Below are positions 7,531 through 16,759 of a stretch of DNA of 64,000 nt, piece by piece. Below the pieces are notes generated by a model that was given only the letters and a program-made list of their open reading frames with translations, did no database searches and was not told the origin of the DNA. Source of the stretch: Sphingobium sp. AP49. GTDB lineage: Bacteria > Pseudomonadota > Alphaproteobacteria > Sphingomonadales > Sphingomonadaceae. Made by a program: the position numbers and the translations under genes. How positions within the stretch are numbered: the first letter of the stretch is position 1; every line of letters starts with the position of its first letter. The stretch spans positions 1,991,501 to 2,055,500 of the forward strand of contig NZ_CP124576.1 of NCBI RefSeq assembly GCF_000281715.2, given 5' to 3'.

Positions 7531-8529
7531 CAGCGAGGGCATTTGCTGGCTGCAGCAATGGAAGCTGCCGCCGCCCGACAGGATCGCATCGCTGCGTAGG
7601 CCGATGATCTGACGCCCCAGGAAGAAGGGGGCAAAGGCGTCGAGCGCCGCCTGGTCATTGGGCTGGCCATAGATGGGCACGATCACGGCGGCATTACCGA
7701 CATAGAAATTCATGTAGCTGGCCGGGATCGCTTCGCCATCCACCAGCACCAGGCCGGGCGAGGGGATGTCGACCACCTCCACGCCATGCGCCTTGGCGCG
7801 GGCTCGGGCGTCGGCATAGATGGCGCTATTGGGATCATCCGGGGTCGTCGCGATCGGCAGCGCCAGCTTGCCCGGCGCGACGAAGCGGGCGAGATTGTCG
7901 ACATGGCCGTCCGTATGGTCGTTGAGCAGGCCATCGCCCAGCCACAGCATGTCGGACAGGCCGAGCGCGCCGGCCAGCAGCGTCTCGATCTTGCCGCGAT
8001 CGAGGTCCGGGTTGCGATTGGGGTTGAGCAGGCACTGTTCGGTCGTCACGAACAGGCCGGTGCCGTCGGTGTCGATCGCGCCGCCCTCGAACACCCAATT
8101 CTGGGTGGAGGTCGCCATGCCGGTGGTCGCGGCCAGACGCGCGCCGATATCCTCGTCACCGGGCATCTGATATTTGCCGCCCCAGCCGTTGAAACCGAAA
8201 TCGACCAATGCGCGCCCATGTTCCCCGGCACCGGTCACGCCGTTCAGCACGGCGATCGGCGCGGTGTCGCGCAGCCATACGTCGCCCAGCCTGTGGACGG
8301 CGATGGTGACGCCCGGCGCGACCAGCGCACGCGCAGCGTCGGCATCCGCCTCATTGGCGACGACCAGACGCACATCTTCGCCCTTGCCATCGGCATGGAG
8401 CGCGCTCGCGAAATCGGTGATCTGGCGGCGGGCGCCGTCAAAGGCGCCGGGCCATTCGTCCGGGTTGGTCGGGAAGCCGATCCAGGTCCAGTCGTGCGGC
8501 GCCCATTCGGCAGGCATGCGAAAAGTCAT
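7525..8529 (-). CDS. aguA: Agmatine deiminase
   Basis: This pentein-fold enzyme converts agmatine to N-carbamoylputrescine, the step before AguB. Family motifs are MPAEWAPHDWTWIGFP at the N-terminus, DVWLRDTAPI, FNGWGGKY, FVFEGG-like EGGAIDTDGTG, DGHVDNLARFV with the catalytic His, and the C-terminal LSGGGSFHCCSQQMP holding nucleophile Cys325. Length 334 aa is slightly short of the usual 340-370 but complete. The stop codon lies within the palindromic element at 7399-7530, suggesting that the element trimmed or replaced the original 3' end. Confidence 0.93.
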   Translation of the reverse strand: MTFRMPAEWAPHDWTWIGFPTNPDEWPGAFDGARRQITDFASALHADGKGEDVRLVVANEADADAARALVAPGVTIAVHRLGDVWLRDTAPIAVLNGVTGAGEHGRALVDFGFNGWGGKYQMPGDEDIGARLAATTGMATSTQNWVFEGGAIDTDGTGLFVTTEQCLLNPNRNPDLDRGKIETLLAGALGLSDMLWLGDGLLNDHTDGHVDNLARFVAPGKLALPIATTPDDPNSAIYADARARAKAHGVEVVDIPSPGLVLVDGEAIPASYMNFYVGNAAVIVPIYGQPNDQAALDAFAPFFLGRQIIGLRSDAILSGGGSFHCCSQQMPSLV

Positions 8530-8630
8530 AGATTTGTCCTTGCCCGGCGCGCTGGCCGGTCCGAGATAGCGGGAGAGATGTTGCGCGCTCCATAGCGCAG
8601 GGTCGCGGGTCTGGACAGAGGGTGTAGCGG

Positions 8631-9083
8631 GTGAAGAAGAGCGTATCGATCATGCTGGCGGCGCTGTTGCTGGGCGGGGCTCCGCTGGCGCAGGCGGCCG
8701 ACCTGCCCGAATGGCTGACCGGCGAATGGCAGCAGGAACGGGGCGATCGCTGGACCGAGGAACTCTGGTCGCTGCCGCGCGGCGGGGTGATGATCGGCAT
8801 GGGGCGCAGCGGGCGGGGCGAAAGCCTGCAAAGCTGGGAGGTGATGCGGATCGTGCGCGCGGCGGACGGAACGCTGACGCTGCATGCGGCGCCGGAGGGC
8901 GGCAAGGAAACGGTCTTCCCCGTGCTGGAACAGGGCGTGCGCGACATCAGCTTCGCCAATCCCGACCATGATTATCCCCAGCGCATCCGTTACTGGCGCG
9001 AAGGCCGGCTGCTGATGGCCGAAACAGCGATGATGGACGGCAGCAACGCCCAGAACTGGACCTATGCCCCGGCGGGGCAGTGA
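8631..9083 (+). CDS. DUF6265-like secreted protein (150 aa)
   Basis: The GTG start at 8631 gives a clean Sec signal peptide MKKSVSIMLAALLLGGAPLAQAA, cleaved near residue 23. The mature part has PEWLTGEWQQERGD, RGGVMIGMGRSGRG, SWEVMRIV and FANPDHDYPQRIRYWREGRLL, the lipocalin-like pattern of DUF6265 proteins. It is predicted periplasmic and its function is unknown. It is divergent from aguA, with about 100 bases between starts. Confidence 0.75.
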   Translation: MKKSVSIMLAALLLGGAPLAQAADLPEWLTGEWQQERGDRWTEELWSLPRGGVMIGMGRSGRGESLQSWEVMRIVRAADGTLTLHAAPEGGKETVFPVLEQGVRDISFANPDHDYPQRIRYWREGRLLMAETAMMDGSNAQNWTYAPAGQ

Positions 9084-9171
9084 GGGGGCAGGTTGCGACC
9101 AGAAATTGCCTTATAAGCACGCTCCGCTCTACCCTGTTTGCTGCCATTCAAAATGGCTGTAGCGTAAGACG

Positions 9172-9333
9172 ATGTGGAAACGCGTTCTGCCCATTGCCTT
9201 GGCTTTAATCGTTGGCTTCGCGGCTGGTTGGTTCCTCAAAGGAGAGATTGCCATAGACACTTGTCTGGACATGGGTGGGAAATGGTGGGAACCCGGCCTT
9301 TGTCGGGACGCCACGAAGTTTCTCCTCAATTAG
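9172..9333 (+). CDS. Small single-span membrane-anchored protein (53 aa)
   Basis: The 53-codon ORF MWKRVLPIALALIVGFAAGW... has one N-terminal hydrophobic helix (residues 5-22) with a positive N-end, then a short extracytoplasmic tail. The tail holds a Cys-x-x-Gly-Gly-Lys-Trp-Trp motif and a second Cys about 12 residues later (CLDMGGKWW...GLC), suggesting a disulfide-stabilised mini-domain. It lies in a locally AT-richer patch with the next gene. No function is known; the helix-plus-two-Cys architecture recurs in small hypothetical proteins. Confidence 0.6.
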   Translation: MWKRVLPIALALIVGFAAGWFLKGEIAIDTCLDMGGKWWEPGLCRDATKFLLN

Positions 9334-9388
9334 AGACGACCGTCTTCGACCATTTGCAGACCTTAGACGGAGTTTCTATCGTCCCCCA

Positions 9389-9964
9389 ATGCAGACCATC
9401 GGCTCTTACTCCCTCTTCGCTATGTCTTTGGCATCAGCGCTGTTGGTGTCTTGTTCTGGTCCGGTCACAAGGAAGGTGGAAGGGCATACCTTTAAGGTGC
9501 CCGACGCCAACAATGTGAAAGACAGTGATAGACCATTCTTTCTACCGTCTCCGAGCGGGAGTGATGGATTTTCTTTCACGTTAAATCCGCAGGCTGCGCT
9601 TCCGGATCGCATATTGATACATGTGGCCAGCAAAAAGGAAGTGTGCCGCAGAGCGGAGGGCACTCAGGCCGATGTTAATTCAGGGCTTTGCTCATCAAAA
9701 CCGTTTCTTTGGCGTGATGCACGCTTCGCCAAAACAGGCGACGCTGTATTCTGGCAATATCGCCTATCAGGCGGAGAGATTTCAGGCGCAACTGTCGTGG
9801 TTCGATGCACTCAATCCTCCAGTGCGGTCAGGAAGGGTTTGTGTGCGTCAGTTCTGCCATATCATGATCTGGCCCTCACAGTGCATATGACGGACAACAG
9901 GGTAGAGCATCTGGCTGCTCTTTATGATGAAGCAGTAACACATTTAAGAACTTGGGAACGCTGA
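9389..9964 (+). CDS. Putative lipoprotein of unknown function (191 aa)
   Basis: Starting at ATG 9389 the product has a lipoprotein signal ending in LLVSC (Cys about residue 22), followed by a beta-rich domain with several cysteines (KKEVC, SGLCSS, VVRCTQ, GLCASV). It is predicted to be anchored in the periplasm. The ribosome-binding site is weak. Base composition is visibly less GC-rich than its neighbours, including codons rarely used around it, so it may be recently acquired together with the 53-aa gene upstream. No family recognised. Confidence 0.6.
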   Translation: MQTIGSYSLFAMSLASALLVSCSGPVTRKVEGHTFKVPDANNVKDSDRPFFLPSPSGSDGFSFTLNPQAALPDRILIHVASKKEVCRRAEGTQADVNSGLCSSKPFLWRDARFAKTGDAVFWQYRLSGGEISGATVVVRCTQSSSAVRKGLCASVLPYHDLALTVHMTDNRVEHLAALYDEAVTHLRTWER

Positions 9965-9997
9965 AATCCGACTGTCCGCTCCCCACCCATCCAAGCC

Positions 9998-10378
9998 CTA
10001 CGGCCGTTTTCCGCCCGGATGGCTGCGCTGGGCTTCGGTCAGGCTCTGGAGGGCGCGGCCTTGCATGTCGATTTCGCGCTGCTCTGAATAGCTGAGGCCA
10101 TCGCGGGCGCTGCGATCGGCCTGGGCGTCGGCGCGGTCGGCCTCGCGGCGGAGCGCGCGCGCCTGTTTCTTGCTGAGTGCGCCGCTCTTGCGCCCGTCGC
10201 GTATGTCTTCGCGCGCCCGGTCCAGTTCATAGTCGCCGGACGGTCGAGGCTCAACCCGGACATTGACCGGGCCGGGCGTGGCGGTCGGCTTCTCCTTGGG
10301 CGCGATTTGCGCGGGGAGCGTGGCCGGCAGGGCGAGGGCGATCAGAAACAGGCTGGGCAGGGCAAGGGGGATGCGCAT
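9998..10378 (-). CDS. Secreted small charged protein (126 aa)
   Basis: The signal peptide MRIPLALPSLFLIALALPATLPAQ is followed by a Pro/Lys linker and a highly charged helical segment rich in Arg, Ala, Asp and Lys (RALRREADRADAQADRSARD). It is probably a disordered or coiled periplasmic protein. It lies 60 bases downstream of the glutathionylspermidine-synthase-like gene on the same strand and may be co-transcribed with it. No known domain. Confidence 0.55.
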   Translation of the reverse strand: MRIPLALPSLFLIALALPATLPAQIAPKEKPTATPGPVNVRVEPRPSGDYELDRAREDIRDGRKSGALSKKQARALRREADRADAQADRSARDGLSYSEQREIDMQGRALQSLTEAQRSHPGGKRP

Positions 10379-10438
10379 GGCGTTGCTCCTACGGGACGGG
10401 GCAAGGTCAGCCCCAAGCGCTGAACCCGCGCTGAACCT

Positions 10439-11575
10439 TCAGCCGATGATGTGCGGCACGAAGCGCGCGGCATTGCCGGTGATCGGGCCATCCTCGCGAA
10501 TGCCCATGCCGGCCGGGTCGCCATCCACCACCCAGCTGCCCAGCACCGGCCGCCGGTCGCCTGCGCCGGGCAGGGTATAGAGCCGCTGGTAGATGAAGCC
10601 CTCCTCGCCATAGTCGCCGCCGCTCTGGGCAACCGTTTCGCCATCGCGGACGATGCGGATATTGGCGCCCTCGCGCGACAGCAGCGGCTTTACCACATGG
10701 TCTGCGATCATCTGCGTGCGGCTGGCCTCCAGCAAATTGGGGTGGCCGGGGAACAGATCCCACAGGATCGGCAATATCGCCTTGTTGCTCCAGATCATCT
10801 TCCAGATCGGCTCGATCCACAGGGTGGAGGACAGGCTTTCCACCACTTCCCGGCCAAAGGGTTCGTGGATGATCCATTCCCAGGGATAGAGGTGGAAGAG
10901 GGCGTCGATCGGCCGATTGTCGAGATCGACGAAGCGGCGGCGCTGATGGTCCCAGCCCAGTTGCTGGGTCTGGATCAACTGGGTGTCGATCCCCGCTTCG
11001 CGCGCCGTGTCGGCCATATAGGCGACGGTCACCGCATCCTCGCCCATATTGCCGTCGACATAGGTGAGGTGCAGCATCGACGTGCCCCGCGGTGGCGCGA
11101 TGGCGCGCCAGCGGTCGACCAGCCGTTCGTGCAGGCTGTTAAACTGGTCGGCGGCGGGAAAGACGGCCTCCTTCCAGTCCCACTGGATCACCGATGCTTC
11201 CAGCAGGCTGGTTGGCGTGTCGCAGTTGAATTCGAACAATTTGGGCGGACCGGCGCCGTCATAGCCGAGGTCGAACCGGCCATAGTTGAGCGCGGCCGGC
11301 TCTCCGTCCCATGCCTCGCGGATCGCCCGGTGACAGAAATCGGGAATGCCGAAGCTGCCGAGCAGATCCTGGTCCAGCACATGCTGGCCAGCGGCGAGGA
11401 ACAGGCGATAGAGTTCGGTGCTCGCCTGCTCGATTTCCGCGATCTCGTCCGGGCTGAAGCGATAACAGGCGCTTTCGTCCCAATAGGGCTGGGCATCGGC
11501 GCCATGCCAAACCAGGCCCAGATGCTCGACCCGGGCCTGCCAGTGCGGACGCGGCGTACAGGCGATCCGTTCCAT
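10439..11575 (-). CDS. Glutathionylspermidine synthase family ATP-grasp protein (YgiC-like)
   Basis: This 378-aa protein of the GspS C-terminal ATP-grasp family forms peptide-amine bonds in the founding members. It is complete, from MERIACTPRPHWQARVEHLGL through RFDLGYDG, LFEFNCDTPTSLLEASVIQW, LVRWR-like loops, FHLYPWEWIIHEPFG and WKMIWSNKAILPILWDLFPGHPNLL, to KPLLSREGANIRIV and YGEEGFIYQRLYTLP. It lacks the amidase domain of E. coli GspSA, so YgiC-type is the better comparison. Its ATG overlaps the upstream gene's TGA (ATGA), mirroring the ygiB-ygiC pairing. Substrate unknown. Confidence 0.85.
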   Translation of the reverse strand: MERIACTPRPHWQARVEHLGLVWHGADAQPYWDESACYRFSPDEIAEIEQASTELYRLFLAAGQHVLDQDLLGSFGIPDFCHRAIREAWDGEPAALNYGRFDLGYDGAGPPKLFEFNCDTPTSLLEASVIQWDWKEAVFPAADQFNSLHERLVDRWRAIAPPRGTSMLHLTYVDGNMGEDAVTVAYMADTAREAGIDTQLIQTQQLGWDHQRRRFVDLDNRPIDALFHLYPWEWIIHEPFGREVVESLSSTLWIEPIWKMIWSNKAILPILWDLFPGHPNLLEASRTQMIADHVVKPLLSREGANIRIVRDGETVAQSGGDYGEEGFIYQRLYTLPGAGDRRPVLGSWVVDGDPAGMGIREDGPITGNAARFVPHIIG

Positions 11576-11916
11576 CAGCTGTGGCCGCTGCGCCCCGACA
11601 GGCCAAGCCCGCCGCGTGTTACATTGGCGGAGGAAGCAGGGCTGTAGCTATGGCCATAGGATGGCGCAATCGATCCGCCGCTCACCCGTTCACCCACGCG
11701 CGCGACCGCGCTGCCTCGGCCGAGATAATACCAGCCATGCGCGCCGCTGCCGCCTGAGCGGCAATTATGATCCTCGACCCGGCGCCCCTGCGTGTCGCGG
11801 CAGACGCGTACGTCGCTGTCGGCGGTGTCGGGACTGCGCGAGCAGCCGGTGGCGAGCAGGGCCGCGGCCACGGCCGATGTGATCGGCAACATGCGCCGGT
11901 CGAATTTCTGGGTCAT
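11575..11916 (-). CDS. YgiB-like putative lipoprotein (113 aa)
   Basis: The signal MLPITSAVAAALLATGCS after a short MTQKFDRR lead contains a lipobox-like ATGC. The mature part is Ser/Gly-rich with a RVCRDTQGRRVEDHNC segment and ends in a GGLGLSGRSGHS tail. This resembles UPF0441/YgiB lipoproteins in position and composition. It is the first gene of a two-gene overlapping unit with the ATP-grasp protein. Envelope localisation is likely; function unknown. Confidence 0.6.
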   Translation of the reverse strand: MTQKFDRRMLPITSAVAAALLATGCSRSPDTADSDVRVCRDTQGRRVEDHNCRSGGSGAHGWYYLGRGSAVARVGERVSGGSIAPSYGHSYSPASSANVTRGGLGLSGRSGHS

Positions 11917-11988
11917 GATCCCCCTTATAGCCCCGAAGATGAAAGGCCGGCGACGGCATCCCCACGCCGCCGCCAGCCTTGACGATGC

Positions 11989-13662
11989 TTATTTGCCCGC
12001 ACGGTCCTTGTCGCGGATGGCGCGGAATTCGTCGCCATCGACCCAGTTGGGCCAGTCGGTCGTGTTGGCGAGCGCCCGGCCGACATCATAATAGAGCTTT
12101 AGGTCGGCAGCGATGCCGGTCCAGTCCCAGTTGGGATCATATTCGTCCTTGGGGCCGTGATAGCGATGCTCGGTATAATCCTCGGCCGCGGCCATGCCGG
12201 CGGCGGTGCCGCCCTTCACCAGATCCTCGCCGCCCTCGAAATAGAGCATCGGCAGGCCGTGCTTGGCGAAGCTGAAATGGTCGGAGCGGTAATAATAGCC
12301 CTTTTCCGGGGTCGGTTCGAGCGTCGCGACGCGGCTTTGCGCACCCAGTGCGCGGTCGAGATAGGCGTCGAGCTGCGACTTGCCCTTGCCGATGACGACG
12401 ACATTCTTGGCGAGGCCCGCGACGCTCAGCGCGTCCATGTTGACGCCGCCGACGGTCTTGCTGAACGGGAAGACCGGGTTGTTGCCATAATAGGCCGAAC
12501 CCAGCAGGCCGGATTCCTCGCCGGTGACGGCCAGGAACACCTGGCTGCGGTCGGACGGGCCGGCCTTCACATTGGCCTGGGCCAGGGCGACCAGCGCGGC
12601 GGTGCCGGTGGCATTGTCGACCGCGCCGTTGCAGATATCATCGCCGTCGGGCGCCGCCTGGCAATGGCCCAGATGGTCCCAATGGGCGCTGTAGAGCACA
12701 TATTCATCGGGTCGGGCCTTGCCCGGCAGCAGGGCGACGACATTTTTCGACGCATGCTTGCGCAGGTCATTGTCGAACGAGACATTGGCCTTGATCGCGC
12801 CCAGCGGCACGGCCTTGAAGCCCTTCTGCTTGGCGGCGGCCATCTGCTGGTCGAGGTTGAGGCCGGCGTCGGCGAACAGGGCTGCCGCCTTGTCCTTCTG
12901 GATCCAGCCGATCGCCGCCGACTGGTCGGCATTGCCGCCCGGATTGTCGGCGACATGCTGCGACCCGGTCCAGCTCGACTGGACGACGTTCCAGCCATAG
13001 GCGGCCGGTTCGGTGTCGTGGATGATGATCGCGGCGGCGGCGCCCTGGCGCGCGGCTTCCTCGAACTTGTAGGTCCAGCGGCCATAATAGGTCATGGCGC
13101 GGCCGTTGAATGGACCGGTGAGGCCCGGCGTCTGATAATCCGGGTCATTGACCAGGATCAGCACCGTCTTGCCCTTCACATCCAGGCCGGCATAGTCGTT
13201 CCAGCCCTTTTCCGGGGCATTGATGCCATAGCCCACGAACACGACCGGGCTGTCCTTGACCTCGATCCTGGGCTGGGTGGTGCGATAGGTGCCGATCACC
13301 ATTTCCGGGCCATAGGCGGCGGTGACAGGGGCCTTGCCGCCGGTGAAGTTCAGCGGTGAGACATTCTTGGCGGTGATCTCGACCAGCGGCACGTCCTGGA
13401 ACCAGCTGCCCTTGTTGCCGGGCTTGAGGCCCAGCTTCTCGAACTCGGCGGTCAGCAGCGCCAGCGTCTTTTCCTCGCCCACGGTGCCGGGCGCGCGCCC
13501 TTCATAGGCGTCGGACGACAGCTCCTTCACCAGCCGCTTCATCGTGTCGATCGAGGGGGCGGTATCCGCCTTGGCGGCAGGTGAGGCCAGCGCGACGACG
13601 GGCGTCAGGGCAGGGGCGGAAAGGGCGAGGACGGCGGCGATCGCCGCGACGGAGCTACGCAT
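11989..13662 (-). CDS. M28 family zinc aminopeptidase, exported, with PA domain (557 aa)
   Basis: The signal peptide is MRSSVAAIAAVLALSAPALTPVVALAS. A protease-associated insert spans roughly residues 140-260. The M28 catalytic part shows zinc ligands in YSAHWDHLG (His, Asp), CNGAVDNATGTAAL (bridging Asp), TGEESGLLGS (Glu pair), GVNMDAL (Asp) and YYRSDHFSF (His). This is a periplasmic metallo-aminopeptidase or carboxypeptidase-like peptide scavenger. All metal ligands appear intact. It is divergent from the S9 peptidase, with 130 bases between starts. Confidence 0.92.
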   Translation of the reverse strand: MRSSVAAIAAVLALSAPALTPVVALASPAAKADTAPSIDTMKRLVKELSSDAYEGRAPGTVGEEKTLALLTAEFEKLGLKPGNKGSWFQDVPLVEITAKNVSPLNFTGGKAPVTAAYGPEMVIGTYRTTQPRIEVKDSPVVFVGYGINAPEKGWNDYAGLDVKGKTVLILVNDPDYQTPGLTGPFNGRAMTYYGRWTYKFEEAARQGAAAAIIIHDTEPAAYGWNVVQSSWTGSQHVADNPGGNADQSAAIGWIQKDKAAALFADAGLNLDQQMAAAKQKGFKAVPLGAIKANVSFDNDLRKHASKNVVALLPGKARPDEYVLYSAHWDHLGHCQAAPDGDDICNGAVDNATGTAALVALAQANVKAGPSDRSQVFLAVTGEESGLLGSAYYGNNPVFPFSKTVGGVNMDALSVAGLAKNVVVIGKGKSQLDAYLDRALGAQSRVATLEPTPEKGYYYRSDHFSFAKHGLPMLYFEGGEDLVKGGTAAGMAAAEDYTEHRYHGPKDEYDPNWDWTGIAADLKLYYDVGRALANTTDWPNWVDGDEFRAIRDKDRAGK

Positions 13663-13796
13663 GGAAGTTACCCTTGTCTTTATGGAATGCGCCTGATGCC
13701 ACCGCCACGCGGCCAGGGCAAGAAAGGGCGATTGTCACATTTCACGGATGCCGCTAGCAACCGGTTTCGGGGATTTTGGGGGAGTGTTTTTCCAGC

Positions 13797-15773
13797 ATGA
13801 CTAAAGTGTGGAATGCAGCGCGTCTGGGTGCGCTGCTCGGTGTTTCGTCTCTGTCAGCCATGGCGCATGCTGAACCTGACGCGCTGGCAAAGGCCTTTGG
13901 TGCCCGGGAAACGGTGATTTCGGCCAGCCTGTCCGCCGATGGCGAGAAGATCGCGCTGGTCGCTGCCGGTCCGGGCCGCACGACCCGGGTCTATGCGCTG
14001 GATGCCAAGGAAGGGGGAGAACCCAAGGTGATCCTTTCGGGCAGTGGCAAGCCGGAATATCTGACGAACTGCGACTGGGTCGGCGCGGCGCGATTGAGCT
14101 GCAACATCTTCAGCACGCAGCGACTGGGCGACGATGTATATAGCAGCAGCAACATCGTGGCGGTCGATTCCGCCGGCGGCAATGTGAAGGGCCTGAGCCA
14201 GAAGCGCGGCGAAAACGCGCTGGGCTACGATCTGCGCGGTGGTGCGATGCTGGACTTCCTGCCGAACGAGGATGGCGCGGTGCTGATGGCCCGTTCCTAT
14301 GTGCCCGAAGCCAAGGCCGGCAGTCTGATCGAGAAAAAGACCGACGGATTGGGCGTCGATCGGGTCGATACGCGGACCGGTGCGATCCGGCGCGTCGAAG
14401 TGCCCAATAAGAACGCCTATGCCTATATCACCGACGGGCACGGCAATGTGCGTGTCATGGGGCTGTGGGAGCGCAAGGACAGCGGCTATTTCACGGGTCG
14501 GTACAAGTTTCTGTATCGCAAGCAGAATGAATCCGACTGGTCGACGCTATCGCTATATGATGGGCCGACCAATACGGGATTTTATCCTATCGCCGTCGAT
14601 CCGGACAAGAATGTCGCTTATGGCCTGGAGAAAAAGGACGGTCGCGATGCCCTGATGACGGTTCAGCTGGATGCCGGGCTGGAAAAGACGCTGATCTATG
14701 CCAATCCCCGCGTCGATGTGTCGGGCGTCGTTCAAGTGGGACGCGACCGCCGGATCGTGGGCGCGAGCTATATCGACGAATATGGCGAGGCGATCTATTT
14801 CGATCCCGAAGTGGACAAGATGGCGACGGCGCTCGGCAAGGCGCTGGGTGGGAAATCGGTCCATATCGGCGACATGAGCGTGGACGGGCAGCGGCTTCTG
14901 ATCTGGGGCGGCTCGGATACCGATCCGGGGCAATATTATCTCTATGACAAGCGCGCCCGCAAATTGTCGCCGGTGATGCCGGACCGGCCGGAATTGGCCG
15001 GTCGCCAGTTGGCCGAGATGAAGGCGATCCAATATAAGGCTAAGGATGGTACGCTTATCCCCGCCTACCTCACCTTGCCGCCCGGCAAGTCCGATGCAAA
15101 GGGGCTTCCGGCCATCGTCATGCCGCATGGCGGCCCACAATCGCGGGATAGTTGGGGTTTCGACTGGCTGGCGCAATATTATGCCGCGCGCGGATTTGCG
15201 GTGGTCCAGCCGCAATTTCGTGGTTCGGGCGGGTTTGGCGACGCTTGGCTGGCGGGCAACGGCTTTCGTTCCTGGCGCACCGCGATCGGTGATGTCGTGG
15301 ATGCGGGGCACTGGTTGCTGGCACAGGGCGCCGACCCGACACGGCTGACGATCCTGGGATGGTCCTATGGCGGCTATGCCGCGCTGCAGGCTCAGGCATT
15401 GGACCCGAAATTGTTCAAGGCCATTGTTGCGATCGCGCCGGTCACGGACATCAGCGATATGCTCCGACGGAGCAGGTTCAGCGCCAGCTATCTGCAGAAT
15501 AAGGATTATTTGGGTACGGGGTCTGATGCTGCAATGGCCTCGCCGGCCAATCATGCCGCCGAATTCCAGGCGCCTGTGCTGATGTTCCATGGCACGGACG
15601 ACAATAATGTCGACATCACTCAGGCGAGGATCATGCAGTCCAAACTGGAAGGGGCAGGAAAGCATAGTCGGCTGGTCGTTTATGACGGGTTGGCGCACAG
15701 CCTGAACGACAGTGATGTGCGGGCCGACATGTTGCAGCAGAGTGCGGACTTCCTGCTTGCCGTGGGGAAGTAG
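13797..15773 (+). CDS. S9 family prolyl oligopeptidase-like serine peptidase, exported (658 aa)
   Basis: An N-terminal signal peptide (MTKVWNAARLGALLGVSSLSAMAHA) is followed by a WD/propeller-like domain to about residue 400 and an alpha/beta-hydrolase catalytic domain. The nucleophile is Ser523 in LGWSYGGYAA, the acid lies in MFHGTDDNNVD and the base in YDGLAHSLND; the oxyanion region is VMPHGGPQSRD. It probably cleaves oligopeptides in the periplasm. ATG 13797 is chosen over the upstream TTG because a GGGGGAG site precedes it. A strong terminator follows. Confidence 0.92.
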   Translation: MTKVWNAARLGALLGVSSLSAMAHAEPDALAKAFGARETVISASLSADGEKIALVAAGPGRTTRVYALDAKEGGEPKVILSGSGKPEYLTNCDWVGAARLSCNIFSTQRLGDDVYSSSNIVAVDSAGGNVKGLSQKRGENALGYDLRGGAMLDFLPNEDGAVLMARSYVPEAKAGSLIEKKTDGLGVDRVDTRTGAIRRVEVPNKNAYAYITDGHGNVRVMGLWERKDSGYFTGRYKFLYRKQNESDWSTLSLYDGPTNTGFYPIAVDPDKNVAYGLEKKDGRDALMTVQLDAGLEKTLIYANPRVDVSGVVQVGRDRRIVGASYIDEYGEAIYFDPEVDKMATALGKALGGKSVHIGDMSVDGQRLLIWGGSDTDPGQYYLYDKRARKLSPVMPDRPELAGRQLAEMKAIQYKAKDGTLIPAYLTLPPGKSDAKGLPAIVMPHGGPQSRDSWGFDWLAQYYAARGFAVVQPQFRGSGGFGDAWLAGNGFRSWRTAIGDVVDAGHWLLAQGADPTRLTILGWSYGGYAALQAQALDPKLFKAIVAIAPVTDISDMLRRSRFSASYLQNKDYLGTGSDAAMASPANHAAEFQAPVLMFHGTDDNNVDITQARIMQSKLEGAGKHSRLVVYDGLAHSLNDSDVRADMLQQSADFLLAVGK

Positions 15774-15783
15774 GTGAAATGGG

Positions 15784-15810
15784 AAAGGGGGGCTTCGGCC
15801 TCCCTTTTTT
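15784..15810 (+). terminator. Rho-independent terminator of the S9 peptidase gene
   Basis: A 10-bp stem (AAAGGGGGGC with GCCTCCCTTT, one G-U) is closed by a stable TTCG tetraloop and followed by T residues. It lies 11 bases after the stop. Confidence 0.85.
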
Positions 15811-15829
15811 GGTCCGATGGTACAGCCAA

Positions 15830-15862
15830 AGAAAAAGGGCGGTCCCTTGCGGGACCGCCCTT
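15830..15862 (-). terminator. Rho-independent terminator of rpsD
   Basis: A perfect 12-bp stem, AAGGGCGGTCCC, has a 4-base loop and, on the minus strand, a TTTTTCTTT tail. It lies 26 bases past the rpsD stop in the convergent intergenic region. Confidence 0.85.
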
Positions 15863-15888
15863 CCTTGTAACTCTGCTCGGTAAACCGA

Positions 15889-16503
15889 TTAGCGCGAATA
15901 GAATTCGACGACCAGATTCGGTTCCATCTTCACCGGGTAGGGCACTTCGTCCAGCGTCGGAACGCGGATATAGGTGACCTTGGTGGCGCCGTCGGGGGCG
16001 ACATAGTCGGGGATGTCACGCTCGGGCAGGCTCTGCGCTTCGAGAACCAGCGCCATTTCCTGCGCCTTCTTGCCCAGGGTGATTTCGTCGCCCGGCTTCA
16101 CCAGACGCGAGGCGATGTTGCACTTCACGCCGTTCACATAGATGTGGCCGTGCGAGACGATCTGGCGAGCCGAGAAGATGGTCGGCGCGAACTTGGCGCG
16201 GTACACGACGGCGTCCAGACGACGCTCCAGCAGACCGATCAGGTTCTGGCCGGTGTCGCCCTTCATGCGGCTGGCTTCAAAGTAGTTCTTCTTGAACTGC
16301 TTTTCGGTGATGTCGCCGTAATAGCCCTTCAGCTTCTGCTTGGCGCGCAGCTGGATGCCGTAGTCCGACATCTTGCCCTTGCGGCGCTGACCGTGCTGGC
16401 CGGGGCCGTATTCGCGCTTGTTCACCGGGCTCTTCGGACGACCCCAGATGTTCTCGCCCATGCGACGGTCGAGCTTGTACTTGGCGCTGGTGCGCTTCGT
16501 CAT
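15889..16503 (-). CDS. rpsD: 30S ribosomal protein S4
   Basis: This 16S-rRNA-binding small-subunit protein of 204 aa nucleates 30S assembly. The start at 16503 ([20 protein letters not shown]) is the family N-terminus, and longer in-frame sequence upstream is not conserved-looking. The S4 RNA-binding domain spans [14 protein letters not shown] to [23 protein letters not shown]. It is monocistronic here, between convergent terminators and a divergent spacer toward chorismate mutase. Confidence 0.98.
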   Translation of the reverse strand: MTKRTSAKYKLDRRMGENIWGRPKSPVNKREYGPGQHGQRRKGKMSDYGIQLRAKQKLKGYYGDITEKQFKKNYFEASRMKGDTGQNLIGLLERRLDAVVYRAKFAPTIFSARQIVSHGHIYVNGVKCNIASRLVKPGDEITLGKKAQEMALVLEAQSLPERDIPDYVAPDGATKVTYIRVPTLDEVPYPVKMEPNLVVEFYSR

Positions 16504-16759
16504 GGTAACTTCCTTACAACTGCATACTACGTTATCCGCCCTCCTGATCCGAAAACCGGGGGTCCGCGAATGGCGGAGGGCGAAGGCTTCCCGGTCATCG
16601 CCTGTTTCCATGTTTCAGGGACAGGGCCGCCGCTTCACCGGGATGCGGGGCCAATCGCGAAGGCGCGCCTATGGAGAAGGTCGGATATTATGTCAAGCCC
16701 GGACATCTGTCGCGACTGGGGCCTCGACAGGCCGGGGGGCGGGCCTTAATCCGGCGGCC

